A DNA stretch of 64,000 nucleotides from Megalopta genalis (Eukaryota > Arthropoda > Insecta > Hymenoptera > Halictidae). Shown piece after piece: positions 42,459 to 56,077 of this stretch (the first letter of the stretch is position 1; each line of letters starts with the position of its first letter). The notes under the pieces were generated by a model. The model worked only from the letters and a program-made list of their open reading frames with translations. It was not told where the DNA came from and made no database searches. Made by a program: the position numbers and the translations under genes. The DNA lies in NCBI RefSeq assembly GCF_051020955.1, contig NW_027477527.1, positions 1-64,000 of the forward strand. The letters run 5' to 3'.

Positions 42459-45079
42459 TCGCATTGATTTGAAGCTAAATCATGTGTTTCGCATGGATTT
42501 GAATCTAACTCGTTTGTTTCTCATGCTGTTGGAACTAAATCATGTATATCACAAGTATTTGGAGCTATATCATTTGTTTCGCATTTATTCGAAGATAAGC
42601 CTTCTACTTCGCAATGATTTTAATCTAAATCATGTGTTTCGCATGGATTTGAAGCTAACTCGTTTGTTTCGCATTCTGTTGAAGCTAAATCATGCATATC
42701 ACAAGTATTTGAAGCTAAACCATTTGTTTCGCATGGATTCGAAGATAAGCCTCCTACTTCGCATTGATTTGAATCTAAATCATGTGTTCGCATGGATTTG
42801 AAGCTACCTCGTTTGTTTCGCATGGTGTTTAAGCTAAATCATGTATATCACAAGTATTTGAAGCTAAACCATTTGTTACGCATGGATTCGAAGATCAGCC
42901 TTCTACTTCGCATTGATTTACGGCTAAATCATGTTTTCCGCATGGATTTTAAGCTTAACTCGTTTTTTTCGCATGCAGTTGAAGCTAAGTCATGTATATC
43001 ACAAGTATTTGAAGCTAAACCATTTGTTTCGCATGGATTCGAAGATAAGCCTTCCACTTCGCATTCATTTGAAGCTAAATCATGTGTTCCGCATGGATTT
43101 GAAGCTAACTCGTTTGTTTCGCATGCAGTTGAAGCTGAATCATGTATATCACAAGTATTTGCGGCTAAACCATTTGTTTCGCATGGATTCGAAGGTAACC
43201 CTTCTACTTCGCATTGATTTGAAGCTGAATCATGTGTTCCGCATGGATTTGATGCTAACTCGTTTTTTTCGCATGCAGTTGAAGCTGAATCATGTATATC
43301 ACAAGTATTTGCGGCTAAACCATTTGTTTCGCATGGATTCGAAGGTAACCCTTCTACTTCGCATTGATTTTAATCTAAATCATGTGTTTCGCATGGATTT
43401 GAAGCTAACTCGTTTGTTTCGCATGCTGTTGAAGCTAAATCATGAATATCAAACCTATTTGAAGTTATATCATATGTTTCGCATAGATTCGAAGATAACC
43501 CTTCTAATTCGCATTGATTTGAAGCTAAATCATGTGTTTCGCATGGATTTGGAGCTAACTCGTTTGTTTAGCATGCAGTTGAAGCTGAATCATGTATATC
43601 ACAAGTATTTGCGGCTAAACCATTTGTTTCGCATGGATTCGAAGGTAACCCTTCTACTTCGCATTGATTTTAATCTAAATCATGTGTCTCGCATGGATTT
43701 GAAGCTAACTCGTTTGCTTCGCATGCTGTTGAAGCTAAATCAAGTGTATCACAAGTATTTGAAGCTAAACCATTTGTTTCGCATGGATTCGAAGATCAGC
43801 CTTCTACTTCGCATTGATTAGATGCTAAAGCATGTGTTTCGCATGGATTTGAAGCTAACTCGTTTGTTTCGCAGGCAGTTGAAGCTAAATCATGTATATC
43901 ACAAGTATTTGAAGCAAAACCATTTGTTTCGCATGGATTCGAAGATAAGCCTCCTACTTCGCATTGATTTGAAGCTAAATCATGTGTTCGCATGGATTTG
44001 AAGCTAACTCGTTTGCTTCGCATGCTGTTGAAGCTAAATCAAGTGTATCACAAGTATTTGAAGCTAAACCATTTGTTTCGCATGGATTCGAAGATCAGCC
44101 GTCTACTTCGCATTGATTAGATGCTAAATCATGTGTTTCGCATGGATTTGAAGCTAACTCGTTTGTTTCGCATGCTGTTGAAACTAAATCATATATATCA
44201 CAAGTATTTCAAGCTAAACCATTTGTTTCGCATGGATTCGAAGATAAGCCTCCTACCTCGCATTGATTTGAAGCTAAATCATGTGTTCGCATGGACTTGA
44301 AGCTACCTCGTTTGTTTCGCATTCTGTTGAAGCTAAATCAAGTTTATCACAACTATTTGAAGCCAAACCATTTGCTTCGCATGGATTCGAAGATCAGCCT
44401 TCTACTTCGCATTTATTAGATGGTAAATCATGCGTTTCGCATGGATTTGAAGCTAACTCGTTTGTTTCGCATTCTGTTGAAGCTAAATCATGCATATCAC
44501 AAGTATTTGAAGCTAAACCATTTGTTTCGCATGGATTCGAAGATAAGCCTCCTACTTCGCATTGATTTGAAGCTAAATCATGTGTTCGCATGGATTTGAA
44601 GCTACCTCGTTTGTTTCGCATGGTGTTTAAGCTAAATCATGTATATCACAAGTATTTGAAGCTAAACCATTTGTTACGCATGGATTCGAAGATCAGCCTT
44701 CTACTTCGCATTGATTTACGGCTAAATCTTGTTTTCCGCATGGATTTTAAGCTTAACTCGTTTTTTTCGCATGCAGTTGAAGCTAAATCATGTATATCAC
44801 AAGTATTTGAAGCTAAACCATTTGATTCGCATGGATTCGAAGATAAGCCTCCTACTTCGCATTGATTTGAAGCTAAATCATGTGTTCGCATGGATTTGAA
44901 GTTAACTCGTTTCTTTCGCATGCTGTTGAAGCTAAATCATGTATATCACAAGTATTTGAAGCTATATCATATGTTTCGCATGGATTCGAAGATAACCCTT
45001 CTAATTCGCATTGCGTTGAAGCTAAATCATGTGTTTCGCATGGATTTGAAGCTAACTCGTTTGTTTCGCATGCTGTTGA

Positions 45080-46275
45080 AGCTAAGTCATGTATATCATA
45101 AGTATTTGAAGCTAAACCATTTGATTCGCTTGGATTCGAAGATAAGCCACCTACTTCGCATTGATTTGAAGCTAAATCATGTGTTCGCATGGATTTGAAG
45201 CTATCTCGTTTGTTTCGCATGCAGTTGAAGCTAAATCATGTATACAACAAGTATTTGAAGCTAAACCATTTGTTTCGCATGGATTCGAAGATAAGCCTTC
45301 TACTTCGCATTGATTTTAATCTAAATCATGTGTTTCGCATGGATTTGAAGCTAACTCGTTTGTTTCGCATGCTTTTGTAGCTAAATCATGTACATCACAT
45401 GTATTTGAAGCTAAACCATTTGTATCGCATGGAATCGAAGATAAGCCTCATACTTCGCATTGATTTGAAGCTAAATCATGTGTTCGCATGGATTTGAAAC
45501 TAACTTGTTTGATTCGCGAGCATTTGAAGCTAAATCAAGCGTATCACAAGTATTTGAAGCTAAACCATTTGTTTCGCATGGATTCGAAGATCAGCCTTCT
45601 ACTTCGCATTGATTTGATGCTAAATCATGTGTTTCGCATGGATTTGAAGCTAACTCGTTTGTTTCGCATGCTGTTGAAGCTAAGTCATGTATATCATAAG
45701 TATTTGAAGCTAAACCATTTGATTCGCTTGGATTCGAAGATAAGCCACCTACTTCGCATTGATTTGAAGCTAAATCATGTGTTCGCATGGATTTGAAGCT
45801 ATCTCGTTTGTTTCGCATGCAGTTGAAGCTAAATCATGTATACAACAAGTATTTGAAGCTAAACCATTTGTTTCGCATGGATTCGAAGATAAGCCTTCTA
45901 CTTCGCATTGATTTTAATCTAAATCATGTGTTTCGCATGGATTTGAAGCTAACTCGTTTGTTTCGCATGCTTTTGTAGCTAAATCATGTACATCACATGT
46001 ATTTGAAGCTAAACCATTTGTATCGCATGGAATCGAAGATAAGCCTCATACTTCGCATTGATTTGAAGCTAAATCATGTGTTCGCATGGATTTGAAACTA
46101 ACTTGTTTGATTCGCGAGCATTTGAAGCTAAATCAAGCGTATCACAAGTATTTGAAGCTAAACCATTTGTTTCGCATGGATTCGAAGATCAGCCTTCTAC
46201 TTCGCATTGATTTGATGCTAAATCATGTGTTTCGCATGGATTTGAAGCTAACTCGTTTGTTTCGCATGCTGTTGA
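45080..46275. repeat. Tandem pair of 598-bp units
   Basis: Units 45,080-45,677 and 45,678-46,275 are almost identical (four HORs minus two bases, the loss being TGTGTTCGCATGG in M5 and the like). Both carry AAGTCATGTATATCATAAG and GATTCGCGAGCA. Similarity to the left reaches about 45,022. Confidence 0.88.
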
Positions 46276-46333
46276 AGCTAACTCAAGTGGACCACAAGTA
46301 TTTGAAGCTAAACCATTTGCTTCGCATGGATTC
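46244..46333. repeat. 90-bp short HOR (M1-M2-M3; M4 and M5 missing), copy 1
   Basis: M3 ends at 46,333 and is followed directly by M1 (GAAGTTAACTCG), so M4 and M5 are absent: an in-register 60-bp deletion. The M2 before it carries the diagnostic CTCAAGTGGACCACAAG. Confidence 0.92.
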
Positions 46334-46783
46334 GAAGTTAACTCGTTTGTTTCGCATGCAGTTGAAGCTAAATCACGTATATCAGAAGTATTTGCAGCTA
46401 AACCATTTGTTTCGCATGGATACGAAGATAAGCCTTCTACTTCGCATTGATTTGAAGCTAAATCATGTGTTTCGCATGGATTTGAATCTAACTCGTTTGT
46501 TTCGCATGCTGTTGAATCTAAATCATGTATATCGCTAGTATTTGAAGCTAAACCATTTGCTTCGCATGGATTCGAAGATCAGCCTTCTACTTCGCATTGA
46601 TTTGATGCTAAATCATGTGTTTCGCATGGATTTGAAGCTTACTCGTTTGTTTCGCATGCTGTTGAAGCTAAATCATGTATATCACAAGTATTTGAAGCTA
46701 AACCATTTGTTTCGCATGGATTCGAAGATCAGCCTTCTACTTCGCATTGATTTGATGCTAAATCATGTGTTTCGCATGGATTT

Positions 46784-46873
46784 GAAGCTAACTCGATTGT
46801 TTCGCATGCTGCTGAAGCTAACTCAAGTGGACCACAGGTATTTGAAGCTAAACCATTTGCTTCGCATGGATTC
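46784..46873. repeat. 90-bp short HOR, copy 2
   Basis: Same M3-to-M1 junction (GGATTCGAAGTTAACTCG), 540 bp after copy 1, with CTCAAGTGGACCACAGG in M2. Confidence 0.92.
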
Positions 46874-48821
46874 GAAGTTAACTCGTTTGTTTCGCATGCA
46901 GTTGAAGCTAAATCACGTATATCAGAAGTATTTGCAGCTAAACCATTTGTTTCGCATGGATACGAAGATAAGCCTTCTACTTCGCATTGATTTGAAGCTA
47001 AATCATGTGTTTCGCATGGATTTGAATCTAACTCGTTTGTTTCGCATGCTGTTGAAGCTAAATCATGTATATCGCTAGTATTTGAAGCTAAACCATTTGC
47101 TTCGCATGGATTCGAAGATCAGCCTTCTACTTCGCATTGATTTGATGCTAAATCATGTGTTTCGCATGGATTTGAAGCTTACTCGTTTGTTTCGCATGCT
47201 GTTGAAGCTAAATCACGTATATCACAAGTATTTGAAGCTAAACCATTTGTTTCGCATGGATACGAAGATAACCCTTCTACTTCGCATTGATTTGAAGCTA
47301 AATCATGTGTTTCGCATGGATTATAAGCTAACTCGTTTGTTTCGCATGCTGTTGAAGCTAAATCAAGTGTATCACAAGTATTTGAAGCTAAACCATTTGT
47401 TACGCATGAATTCGAAGATCAGCCTTCTACTTCGCATTGATTTGAAGCTAAATCATGTGTTTCGCATGGATTTTAAGCTAACTCGTTTTTTCGCATGCTG
47501 TTGAAGCTAAATCAAGTGTATCACAAGTATTTGAAGCTAAACCATTTGTTTCGCAGGGATTCGAAGATCAGCCTTCTACTTCGCATTGATTAGATGCTAA
47601 ATCATGTGTTTGGAATGGATTTGAATCTAACTCGTTTATTTCGCATGCAGTTGAAGCTAAATCATGTATATCACAAGTATTTGAAGCTAAACCATTTGTT
47701 TCGCATGGATTCGAAGATAAGCCTTCTACTTCGCATTGATTTGAGGCTAAATCATGTGTTTCGCTTGGATTTGAAGCTAACTCGTTTTTTCGCTAGTAGT
47801 TGAAGCTAAATCATGCATATCACAAGTATTTGAAGCTAAACCATTTGGTTCGCATTTATTCGAAGCTAAGCCATCTACATCGCATTGATTTGAGGCTAAA
47901 TCATGTGTTTCGCTTGGTTTTGAAGCTAACTCGTTTTTTTCGCATGCTGTTGAAGCTAAATCATGTATATCACAAGTATTTGAAGCTATATCATACGTTT
48001 CGCATGGATTCCAAGATAACCCTTCTAATTCGCATTGATTTGAATCTAAATCATGTGTTTCGCATGGATTTGAAGCTAACTCGTTTGTTTCGCATGCTGT
48101 TGAAGCTAAATCATGTATATCACAAGTATTTGAAGCTAAACCATTTGTTTCGCATGGATTTGAAGATCTGTCTTCTACTTCGCATTGATTTGAATCTAAA
48201 ACCTTTGTTTCGCATGGATTTGAAGCTAACTCGTTTGTTTCGCATGCAGTTGAAGCTAAATCATGTATATCACAAGTATTTGAAGCAAAACCATTTGTTT
48301 CTCGTGGATTCGAAGATCAGCCTTCTACTTCGCATTGATTTAAAGCTAAATCATTTGTTTCGCATGTATTTGAAGATAACTCGTTTGTTTCGCATGCTGT
48401 TGAAGCTAAATCAAATGTATCACAAGTATTTGAAGCTAAAACATTTGTTTCGCATGGATACGAAGATAACCCTTCTACTTCGCATTGATTTGAAGCTAAA
48501 TCATGTGTTTCGCATGGATTATAAGCTAACTCGTTTGTTTCGCATGCAGTTGAAGCTAAATCATGTATATCACAAGTATTTGAAGCTAAACCATTTGTTT
48601 CGCATGGATTCGAAGATAAGCCTTCTACTTCGCATTGATTTTAATCTAAATCATGTGTTTCGCATGGATTTGAAGCTAACTCGTTTGTTTCGCATGCTTT
48701 TGTAGCTAAATCATGTACATCACATGTATTTGAAGCTAAACCATTTGTTTCGCATGGATTCGAAGATCAGCCTTCTACTTCGCATTGATTTGATGCTAAA
48801 TCATGTGTTTCGCATGGATTT

Positions 48822-48911
48822 GAAGCTAACTCGTTTGTTTCGCATGCTGTTGAAGCTAACTCAAGTGGACCACAAGTATTTGAAGCTAAACCATTTGCTT
48901 CGCATGGATTC
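48822..48911. repeat. 90-bp short HOR, copy 3
   Basis: Same junction at 48,911/48,912, with CTCAAGTGGACCACAAG in M2. Confidence 0.92.
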
Positions 48912-49661
48912 GAAGTTAACTCGTTTGTTTCGCATGCAGTTGATGCTAAATCACGTATATCAGAAGTATTTGCAGCTAAACCATTTGTTTCGCATGGATA
49001 CGAAGATAAGCCTTCTACTTCGCATTGATTTGAAGTTAAATCATGTGTTTCGCATGGATTTGAATCTAACTCGTTTATTTCGCATGCTGTTGAAGCTAAA
49101 TCATGTATATCACAAGTATAAGAAGCTAATCCATTTGTTTCGCATGGATTCGAAGATAAGCCTTCTACTTCGCATTGATTTGAAGCTAAATCATGTGTTT
49201 CGCTTGGATTTGAAGCTAACTCGATTTTTTCGCTAGTAGTTGAAGCTAAATCATGCATATCACAAGTATTTGAAGCTAAACCATTTGTTTCGCATGGATT
49301 CGAAGATAAGTCTTCTACTTCGCATTGATTTTAATATAAATCATGTGTTTCGCATGGATTATAAGCTAACTCGTTTGTTTCGCATGCAGTTGAAGCTAAA
49401 TCGTGTATATCACAAGTATATGAAGCTGATCCATTTGTTTCGCATGGATTCGAAGATAAGCCTTACACTTCGCATTGATTTGATGCTAAATCATGCGTTT
49501 CGCATGGATTTGAAGCTAACTGGTTTGTTTCGCATGCTGTTGAAGCTAAATCATGTATATCACAAGTATTTGAAGCTATACCATTTGTTTCGCATGGATT
49601 CGAAGATAAGCCTTCTACTTCGCATTGATTTTAATCTAAATCATGTGTTTGGCAAGGATTT

Positions 49662-49751
49662 TAAGCTAACTCGTTTGTTTCGGATGCTGTTGAAGCTAAC
49701 TCAAGTGGATAACAAGTATTTGAAGCTAAACCATTTGCTTCGCATGGATTC
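49662..49751. repeat. 90-bp short HOR, copy 4
   Basis: Same junction at 49,751/49,752; M2 has the derived CTCAAGTGGATAACAAG. Confidence 0.92.
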
Positions 49752-49932
49752 GAAGTTAACTCGTTTGTTTCGCATGCAGTTGAAGCTAAATCACGTATAT
49801 CAGAAGTATTTGCAGCTAAACCATTTGTTTCGCATGGATACGAAGATTATCCTTCTACTTCGCATTGATTTGAAGCTAAATCATGTGTTTCGCATGGATT
49901 TGAATCTAACTCGTTTGTTTCGCATGCTGTTG

Positions 49933-51730
49933 AAGCTAAATCATGTATATCGCAAGTATTTGAAGCTAAACCATTTGCTTCGCATGGATTCGAAGATCAG
50001 CCTTCTACTTCGCATTGATTTGATGCTAAATCATGTGTTTGGAATGGATTTGAATCTAACTCGTTTATTTCGCATGCAGTTGAAGCTAAATCATGTATAT
50101 CACAAGTATTTGAAGCTATATCATTTGTTTCGCATGGATTCGAAGATAACCCTTCTAATTCGCATTGATTTGAGGCTAAATCATGTGTTTCGCTTGGATT
50201 TGAAGCTAACTCGTTTTTTCGCTAGTAGTTGAAGCTAAATCATGCATATCACAAGTATTTGAAGCTAAACCATTTGGTTCGCATTTATTCGAAGCTAAGC
50301 CATCTACATCGCATTGATTTGAGGCTAAATCATGTGTTTCGCTTGGTTTTGAAGCTAACTCGTTTTTTTCGCATGCAGTTGTAGCTAAATCATGTATATC
50401 ACATGTATTTGAAGCTAAACCATTTGTTTCTCGTGGATTCGAAGATCAGCCTTCTACTTCGCATTGATTTAAAACTAAATCATGTGTTTCGCATGTATTT
50501 GAAGATAACTCGTTTGTTTCGCATGCTGTTGAAGCTAAATCAAATGTATCACAAGTATTTGAAGCTAAACCATTTGTTTCGCATGGATACGAAGATAACC
50601 CTTCTACTTCGCATTGATTTGAAGCTAAATCATGTGTTTCGCATGGATTATAAGCTAACTCGTTTGTTTCGCATGCAGTTGAAGCTAAATCATGTATATC
50701 ACAAGTATTTGAAGCTAAACCATTTGTATCGCATGGAATCGAAGATAAGCCTCATACTTCGCATTGATTTGATGCTAAATCATGTGTTTCGCATGGATTT
50801 GAAGCTTACTCGTTTGTTTCGCATGCTGTTGAAGCTAAATCATGTATATCACAAGTATTTGAAGCTAAACCATTTGTTTCGCATGGATACGAAGATAACC
50901 CTTCTACTTCGCATTGATTTGAAGCTAAATCATGTGTTTCGCATGGATTATAAGCTAACTCGTTTGTTTCGCATGCTGTTGAAGCTAAATCAAGTGTATC
51001 ACAAGTATTAGAAGCTAAACCATTTGTTTCGCGTGGATTCGAAGATCAGCCTTCTACTTCGTATTGATTAGATGCTAAATCATGTGCTTCGAATGGATTT
51101 GAAGCTAACTCGTTTGTTTCGCATGCTGTTGAAGCTAAATCCTGTATATCACAAGTATTTGAAGCTATATCATATGTTTCGTATGGTTTCGAAGATAACC
51201 CTTCTAATTCGCATTGATTTGAGGCTAAATCATGTGTTTCGCATGGATTTGAAGCTAACTCGTTTGTTTCGCATGCTGTTGAAGCTAAATCATGTATATC
51301 ACAAGTATTTGAAGCTAAACCATTTGTTACGCATGAATTCGAAGATCAGCCTTCTACTTCGCATTGATTTGAAGCTAAATCATGTGTTTCGCATGGATTT
51401 TAAGCTAACTCGTTTTTTCGCATGCTGTTGAAGCTAAATCAAGTGTATCACAAGTATCTGAAGCTAAACCATTTGCTTCGCATGGATTCGATGATCAGCC
51501 TTCTACTTCGCATTGATTTGAAGCTAAATCATGTGTTCCGCATGGATTTTAAGCTAACTCGTTTGTTTCGCATGCAGTTGAAGCTAAATCATGTATATCA
51601 CAAGTATTTGAAGCTAAACCATTTGTTTCACATGGATTCGAAGATAAGCCTTCTACTTCGCATTGATTTGATGCTAAATCATGTGTTTCGCATGGATTTG
51701 AAGCTAGCTCGTTTGTTTCGCATGCTATAG
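49933..51730. repeat. Block G1: first copy of a 1,798-bp tandem duplication
   Basis: Twelve HORs minus two bases. It is identical by eye to the next block over almost its full length. Shared oddities are GTTTGGAATGG near 50,038, a two-base loss making CTCGTTTTTTCGCTAG near 50,212, TTTCTCGTGG near 50,428 and GTGCTTCGAATGG near 51,083. Confidence 0.93.
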
Positions 51731-53528
51731 AAGCTAAATCATGTATATCGCAAGTATTTGAAGCTAAACCATTTGCTTCGCATGGATTCGAAGATCAGCC
51801 TTCTACTTCGCATTGATTTGATGCTAAATCATGTGTTTGGAATGGATTTGAATCTAACTCGTTTATTTCGCATGCAGTTGAAGCTAAATCATGTATATCA
51901 CAAGTATTTGAAGCTATATCATTTGTTTCGCATGGATTCGAAGATAACCCTTCTAATTCGCATTGATTTGAGGCTAAATCATGTGTTTCGCTTGGATTTG
52001 AAGCTAACTCGTTTTTTCGCTAGTAGTTGAAGCTAAATCATGCATATCACAAGTATTTGAAGCTAAACCATTTGGTTCGCATTTATTCGAAGCTAAGCCA
52101 TCTACATCGCATTGATTTGAGGCTAAATCATGTGTTTCGCTTGGTTTTGAAGCTAACTCGTTTTTTTCGCATGCAGTTGTAGCTAAATCATGTATATCAC
52201 ATGTATTTGAAGCTAAACCATTTGTTTCTCGTGGATTCGAAGATCAGCCTTCTACTTCGCATTGATTTAAAACTAAATCATGTGTTTCGCATGTATTTGA
52301 AGATAACTCGTTTGTTTCGCATGCTGTTGAAGCTAAATCAAATGTATCACAAGTATTTGAAGCTAAACCATTTGTTTCGCATGGATACGAAGATAACCCT
52401 TCTACTTCGCATTGATTTGAAGCTAAATCATGTGTTTCGCATGGATTATAAGCTAACTCGTTTGTTTCGCATGCAGTTGAAGCTAAATCATGTATATCAC
52501 AAGTATTTGAAGCTAAACCATTTGTATCGCATGGAATCGAAGATAAGCCTCATACTTCGCATTGATTTGATGCTAAATCATGTGTTTCGCATGGATTTGA
52601 AGCTTACTCGTTTGTTTCGCATGCTGTTGAAGCTAAATCATGTATATCACAAGTATTTGAAGCTAAACCATTTGTTTCGCATGGATACGAAGATAACCCT
52701 TCTACTTCGCATTGATTTGAAGCTAAATCATGTGTTTCGCATGGATTATAAGCTAACTCGTTTGTTTCGCATGCTGTTGAAGCTAAATCAAGTGTATCAC
52801 AAGTATTAGAAGCTAAACCATTTGTTTCGCGTGGATTCGAAGATCAGCCTTCTACTTCGTATTGATTAGATGCTAAATCATGTGCTTCGAATGGATTTGA
52901 AGCTAACTCGTTTGTTTCGCATGCTGTTGAAGCTAAATCCTGTATATCACAAGTATTTGAAGCTATATCATATGTTTCGTATGGTTTCGAAGATAACCCT
53001 TCTAATTCGCATTGATTTGAGGCTAAATCATGTGTTTCGCATGGATTTGAAGCTAACTCGTTTGTTTCGCATGCTGTTGAAGCTAAATCATGTATATCAC
53101 AAGTATTTGAAGCTAAACCATTTGTTACGCATGAATTCGAAGATCAGCCTTCTACTTCGCATTGATTTGAAGCTAAATCATGTGTTTCGCATGGATTTTA
53201 AGCTAACTCGTTTTTTCGCATGCTGTTGAAGCTAAATCAAGTGTATCACAAGTATCTGAAGCTAAACCATTTGCTTCGCATGGATTCGATGATCAGCCTT
53301 CTACTTCGCATTGATTTGAAGCTAAATCATGTGTTCCGCATGGATTTTAAGCTAACTCGTTTGTTTCGCATGCAGTTGAAGCTAAATCATGTATATCACA
53401 AGTATTTGAAGCTAAACCATTTGTTTCACATGGATTCGAAGATAAGCCTTCTACTTCGCATTGATTTGATGCTAAATCATGTGTTTCGCATGGATTTGAA
53501 GCTAGCTCGTTTGTTTCGCATGCTATAG
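51731..53528. repeat. Block G2: second copy of the 1,798-bp unit
   Basis: Repeats 49,933-51,730 at offset 1,798 with no difference I could see until about 53,548, where TATATCA replaces TATATCG. This near-identity suggests a very recent duplication. Confidence 0.93.
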
Positions 53529-54397
53529 AAGCTAAATCATGTATATCACAAGTATTTGAAGCTAAACCATTTGTATCGCATGGGATCGAAGATAAGCCTC
53601 CTACTTCGCATTGATTTGAAACTAAATCATGTGTTCCGCATGGATTTTAAGCTAACTCGTTTGTTTCGCATGCAGTTGAAGCTAAATCATGTATATCACA
53701 AGTATTTGCAGCTAAACCATTTGTTTCGCATGGATACGAAGATAAGCCTTCTACTTCGCATTGATTTGAAGTTAAATCATGTGTTTCGCATGGATTTGAA
53801 TCTAACTCGTTTATTTCGCATGCTGTTGAAGCTAAATCATGTATATCACAAGTATAAGAAGCTAATCCATTTGTTTCGCATGGATTCGAAGATAAGCATT
53901 CTACTTCGCATTGATTTGAAGCTAAATCATGTGTTTCGCTTGGATTTGAAGCTAACTCGATTTTTTCGCTAGTAGTTGAAGCTAAATCATGCATATCACA
54001 AGTATTTGAAGCTAAACCATTTGTTTCGCATGGATTCGAAGATAAGTCTTCTACTTCGCATTGATTTTAATATAAATCATGTGTTTCGCATGGATTATAA
54101 GCTAACTCGTTTGTTTCGCATGCAGTTGAAGCTAAATCGTGTATATCACAAGTATATGAAGCTGATCCATTTGTTTCGCATGGATTCGAAGATAAGCCTT
54201 ACACTTCGCATTGATTTGATGCTAAATCATGCGTTTCGCATGGATTTGAAGCTAACTGGTTTGTTTCGCATGCTGTTGAAGCTAAATCATGTATATCACA
54301 AGTATTTGAAGCTATACCATTTGTTTCGCATGGATTCGAAGATAAGCCTTCTACTTCGCATTGATTTTAATCTAAATCATGTGTTTGGCAAGGATTT

Positions 54398-54487
54398 TAA
54401 GCTAACTCGTTTGTTTCGGATGCTGTTGAAGCTAACTCAAGTGGATAACAAGTATTTGAAGCTAAACCATTTGCTTCGCATGGATTC
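54398..54487. repeat. 90-bp short HOR, copy 5
   Basis: Junction at 54,487/54,488; M2 has CTCAAGTGGATAACAAG, as in copies 4 and 7. Confidence 0.92.
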
Positions 54488-55987
54488 GAAGTTAACTCGT
54501 TTGTTTCGCATGCAGTTGAAGCTAAATCACGTATATCAGAAGTATTTGCAGCTAAACCATTTGTTTCGCATGGATTCGAAGATAAGCCTTCTACTTCGCA
54601 TTGATTTGAAGCTAAATCATGTGTTTCGCATGGATTTGAATCTAACTCGTTTGTTTCGCATGCAGTTGAAGCTAAATCATGTATATCGCAAGTATTTGAA
54701 GCTAAACCATTTGCTTCGCATGGATTCGAAGATCAGCCTTCTACTTCGCATTGATTTGATGCTAAATCATGTGTTTCGCATGGATTTGAAGCTTACTCGT
54801 ACGTTTCGCATGCTGTTGAAGCTAAATCATGTATATCACAAGTATTTGAAGCTAAACCATTTGTTTCGCATGGATACGAAGATAACCCTTCTACTTCGCA
54901 TTGATTTGAAGCTAAATCATGTGTTTCGCATGGATTATAAGCTAACTCGTTTGTTTCGCATGCAGTTGAAGCTAAATCGTGTATATCACAAGTATTTGAA
55001 GCTAAACCATTTGTTTCGCATGGATTCGAAGATAAGCCTTCTACTTCGCATTGATTTTAATCTAAATCATGTGTTTCGCATGGATTTGAAGCTAACTCGT
55101 TTGTTTCGCATGCAGTTGAAGCTGAATCATGTATATCACAAGTATTTGAAGCTAAACTATTCGTTTCGCATGGATTCGAAGATAAGCCTTCTACTTCGCA
55201 TTGATTTGAAGCTAAATCATGTGTTTCGCATGGATTCTAAGCTAACTCGTTTGTTTCGTATGCAGTTGTAGCTAAATCATGTATATCACAAGTATTTAAA
55301 GCTAAACTATTCGTTTCGCATGGATTCGAAGATAAGTCTTCCACTTCGCATTGATTTGATGCAAAATCATGTGTTTCGCAAGGATTTGAAGCTAACTCGT
55401 TTGTTTCGCATGCAGTTGAAGCTGAATCATGTATATCACAAGTATTTGAAGCTAAACTATTCGTTTCGCATGGATTCGAAGATAAGCCTCCCACTTCGCA
55501 TTGATTTGAAGATAAATAATGTTTTTCGCTTGGATTTGAATATAACTCATTTGTTTCGCATGCTGTTGAAGCTAAATCATGTATATCACATGTATTTGAA
55601 GCTAAACCATTTGCTTTGCATGGATTCGAAGATCAGCCTTCTACTTCGCATTGATTTGATGCTAAATCATGTGTTTCGCATGGATTTGAAGCTAACTCGT
55701 TTGTTTCGCATGCTGTTGAAGCTAAATCATGTATATCACAAGTATTTGAAGCTATATCATACGTTTCGCATGGATTCCAAGATAACCCTTCTAATTCGCA
55801 TTGTATTGAATCTAAATCATGTGTTTCGCATGGATTATAAGCTAACTCGTTTGTTTCGCATGCAGTTGAAGCTAAATCGTGTATATCACAAGTATATAAA
55901 GCTGATCCATTTGTTTCGCATGGATTCGAAGATAAGCCTTCCACTTCGCATTGATTTGATGCTAAATCATGTGTTTCGCATGGATTT

Positions 55988-56077
55988 GAAGCTAACTCGT
56001 TTGTTTCGCATGCTGTTGAAGCTAACTCAAGTGGATCACAAGTATTTGAAGCTAAACCATTTGCTTCGCATGGATTC
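55988..56077. repeat. 90-bp short HOR, copy 6
   Basis: Junction at 56,077/56,078; M2 has CTCAAGTGGATCACAAG, the form closest to an ordinary M2. Confidence 0.92.

Larger units (their letters stand above)
37755..46275. repeat. Block C2: mosaic of C-family HORs
   Basis: About 57 HORs rearranged from pieces seen elsewhere: 38,665-39,695 matches 7,190-8,220; 40.3-41.2 kb matches 43.95-44.84 kb (offset 3,624); 42.07-42.6 kb matches 31.88-32.4 kb (offset about 10,190) and 36.1-36.6 kb; 42.8-43.8 kb matches 33.2-34.1 kb. The private motif GATTCGCGAGCA recurs near 40,095, 41,740, 45,512 and 46,110. No gene is supported. Confidence 0.85.
46276..49932. repeat. Block F1: HORs with interspersed 90-bp short units
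   Basis: About 24 HORs including four of the seven short units. A 540-bp tandem pair (three full HORs plus one short) occupies about 46.28-47.36 kb. The stretch 49.0-49.83 kb recurs at 53.74-54.57 kb (offset 4,736). Frame A stops from TTCGCTAGTAG occur near 47,790 and 49,228. No gene is supported. Confidence 0.85.
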
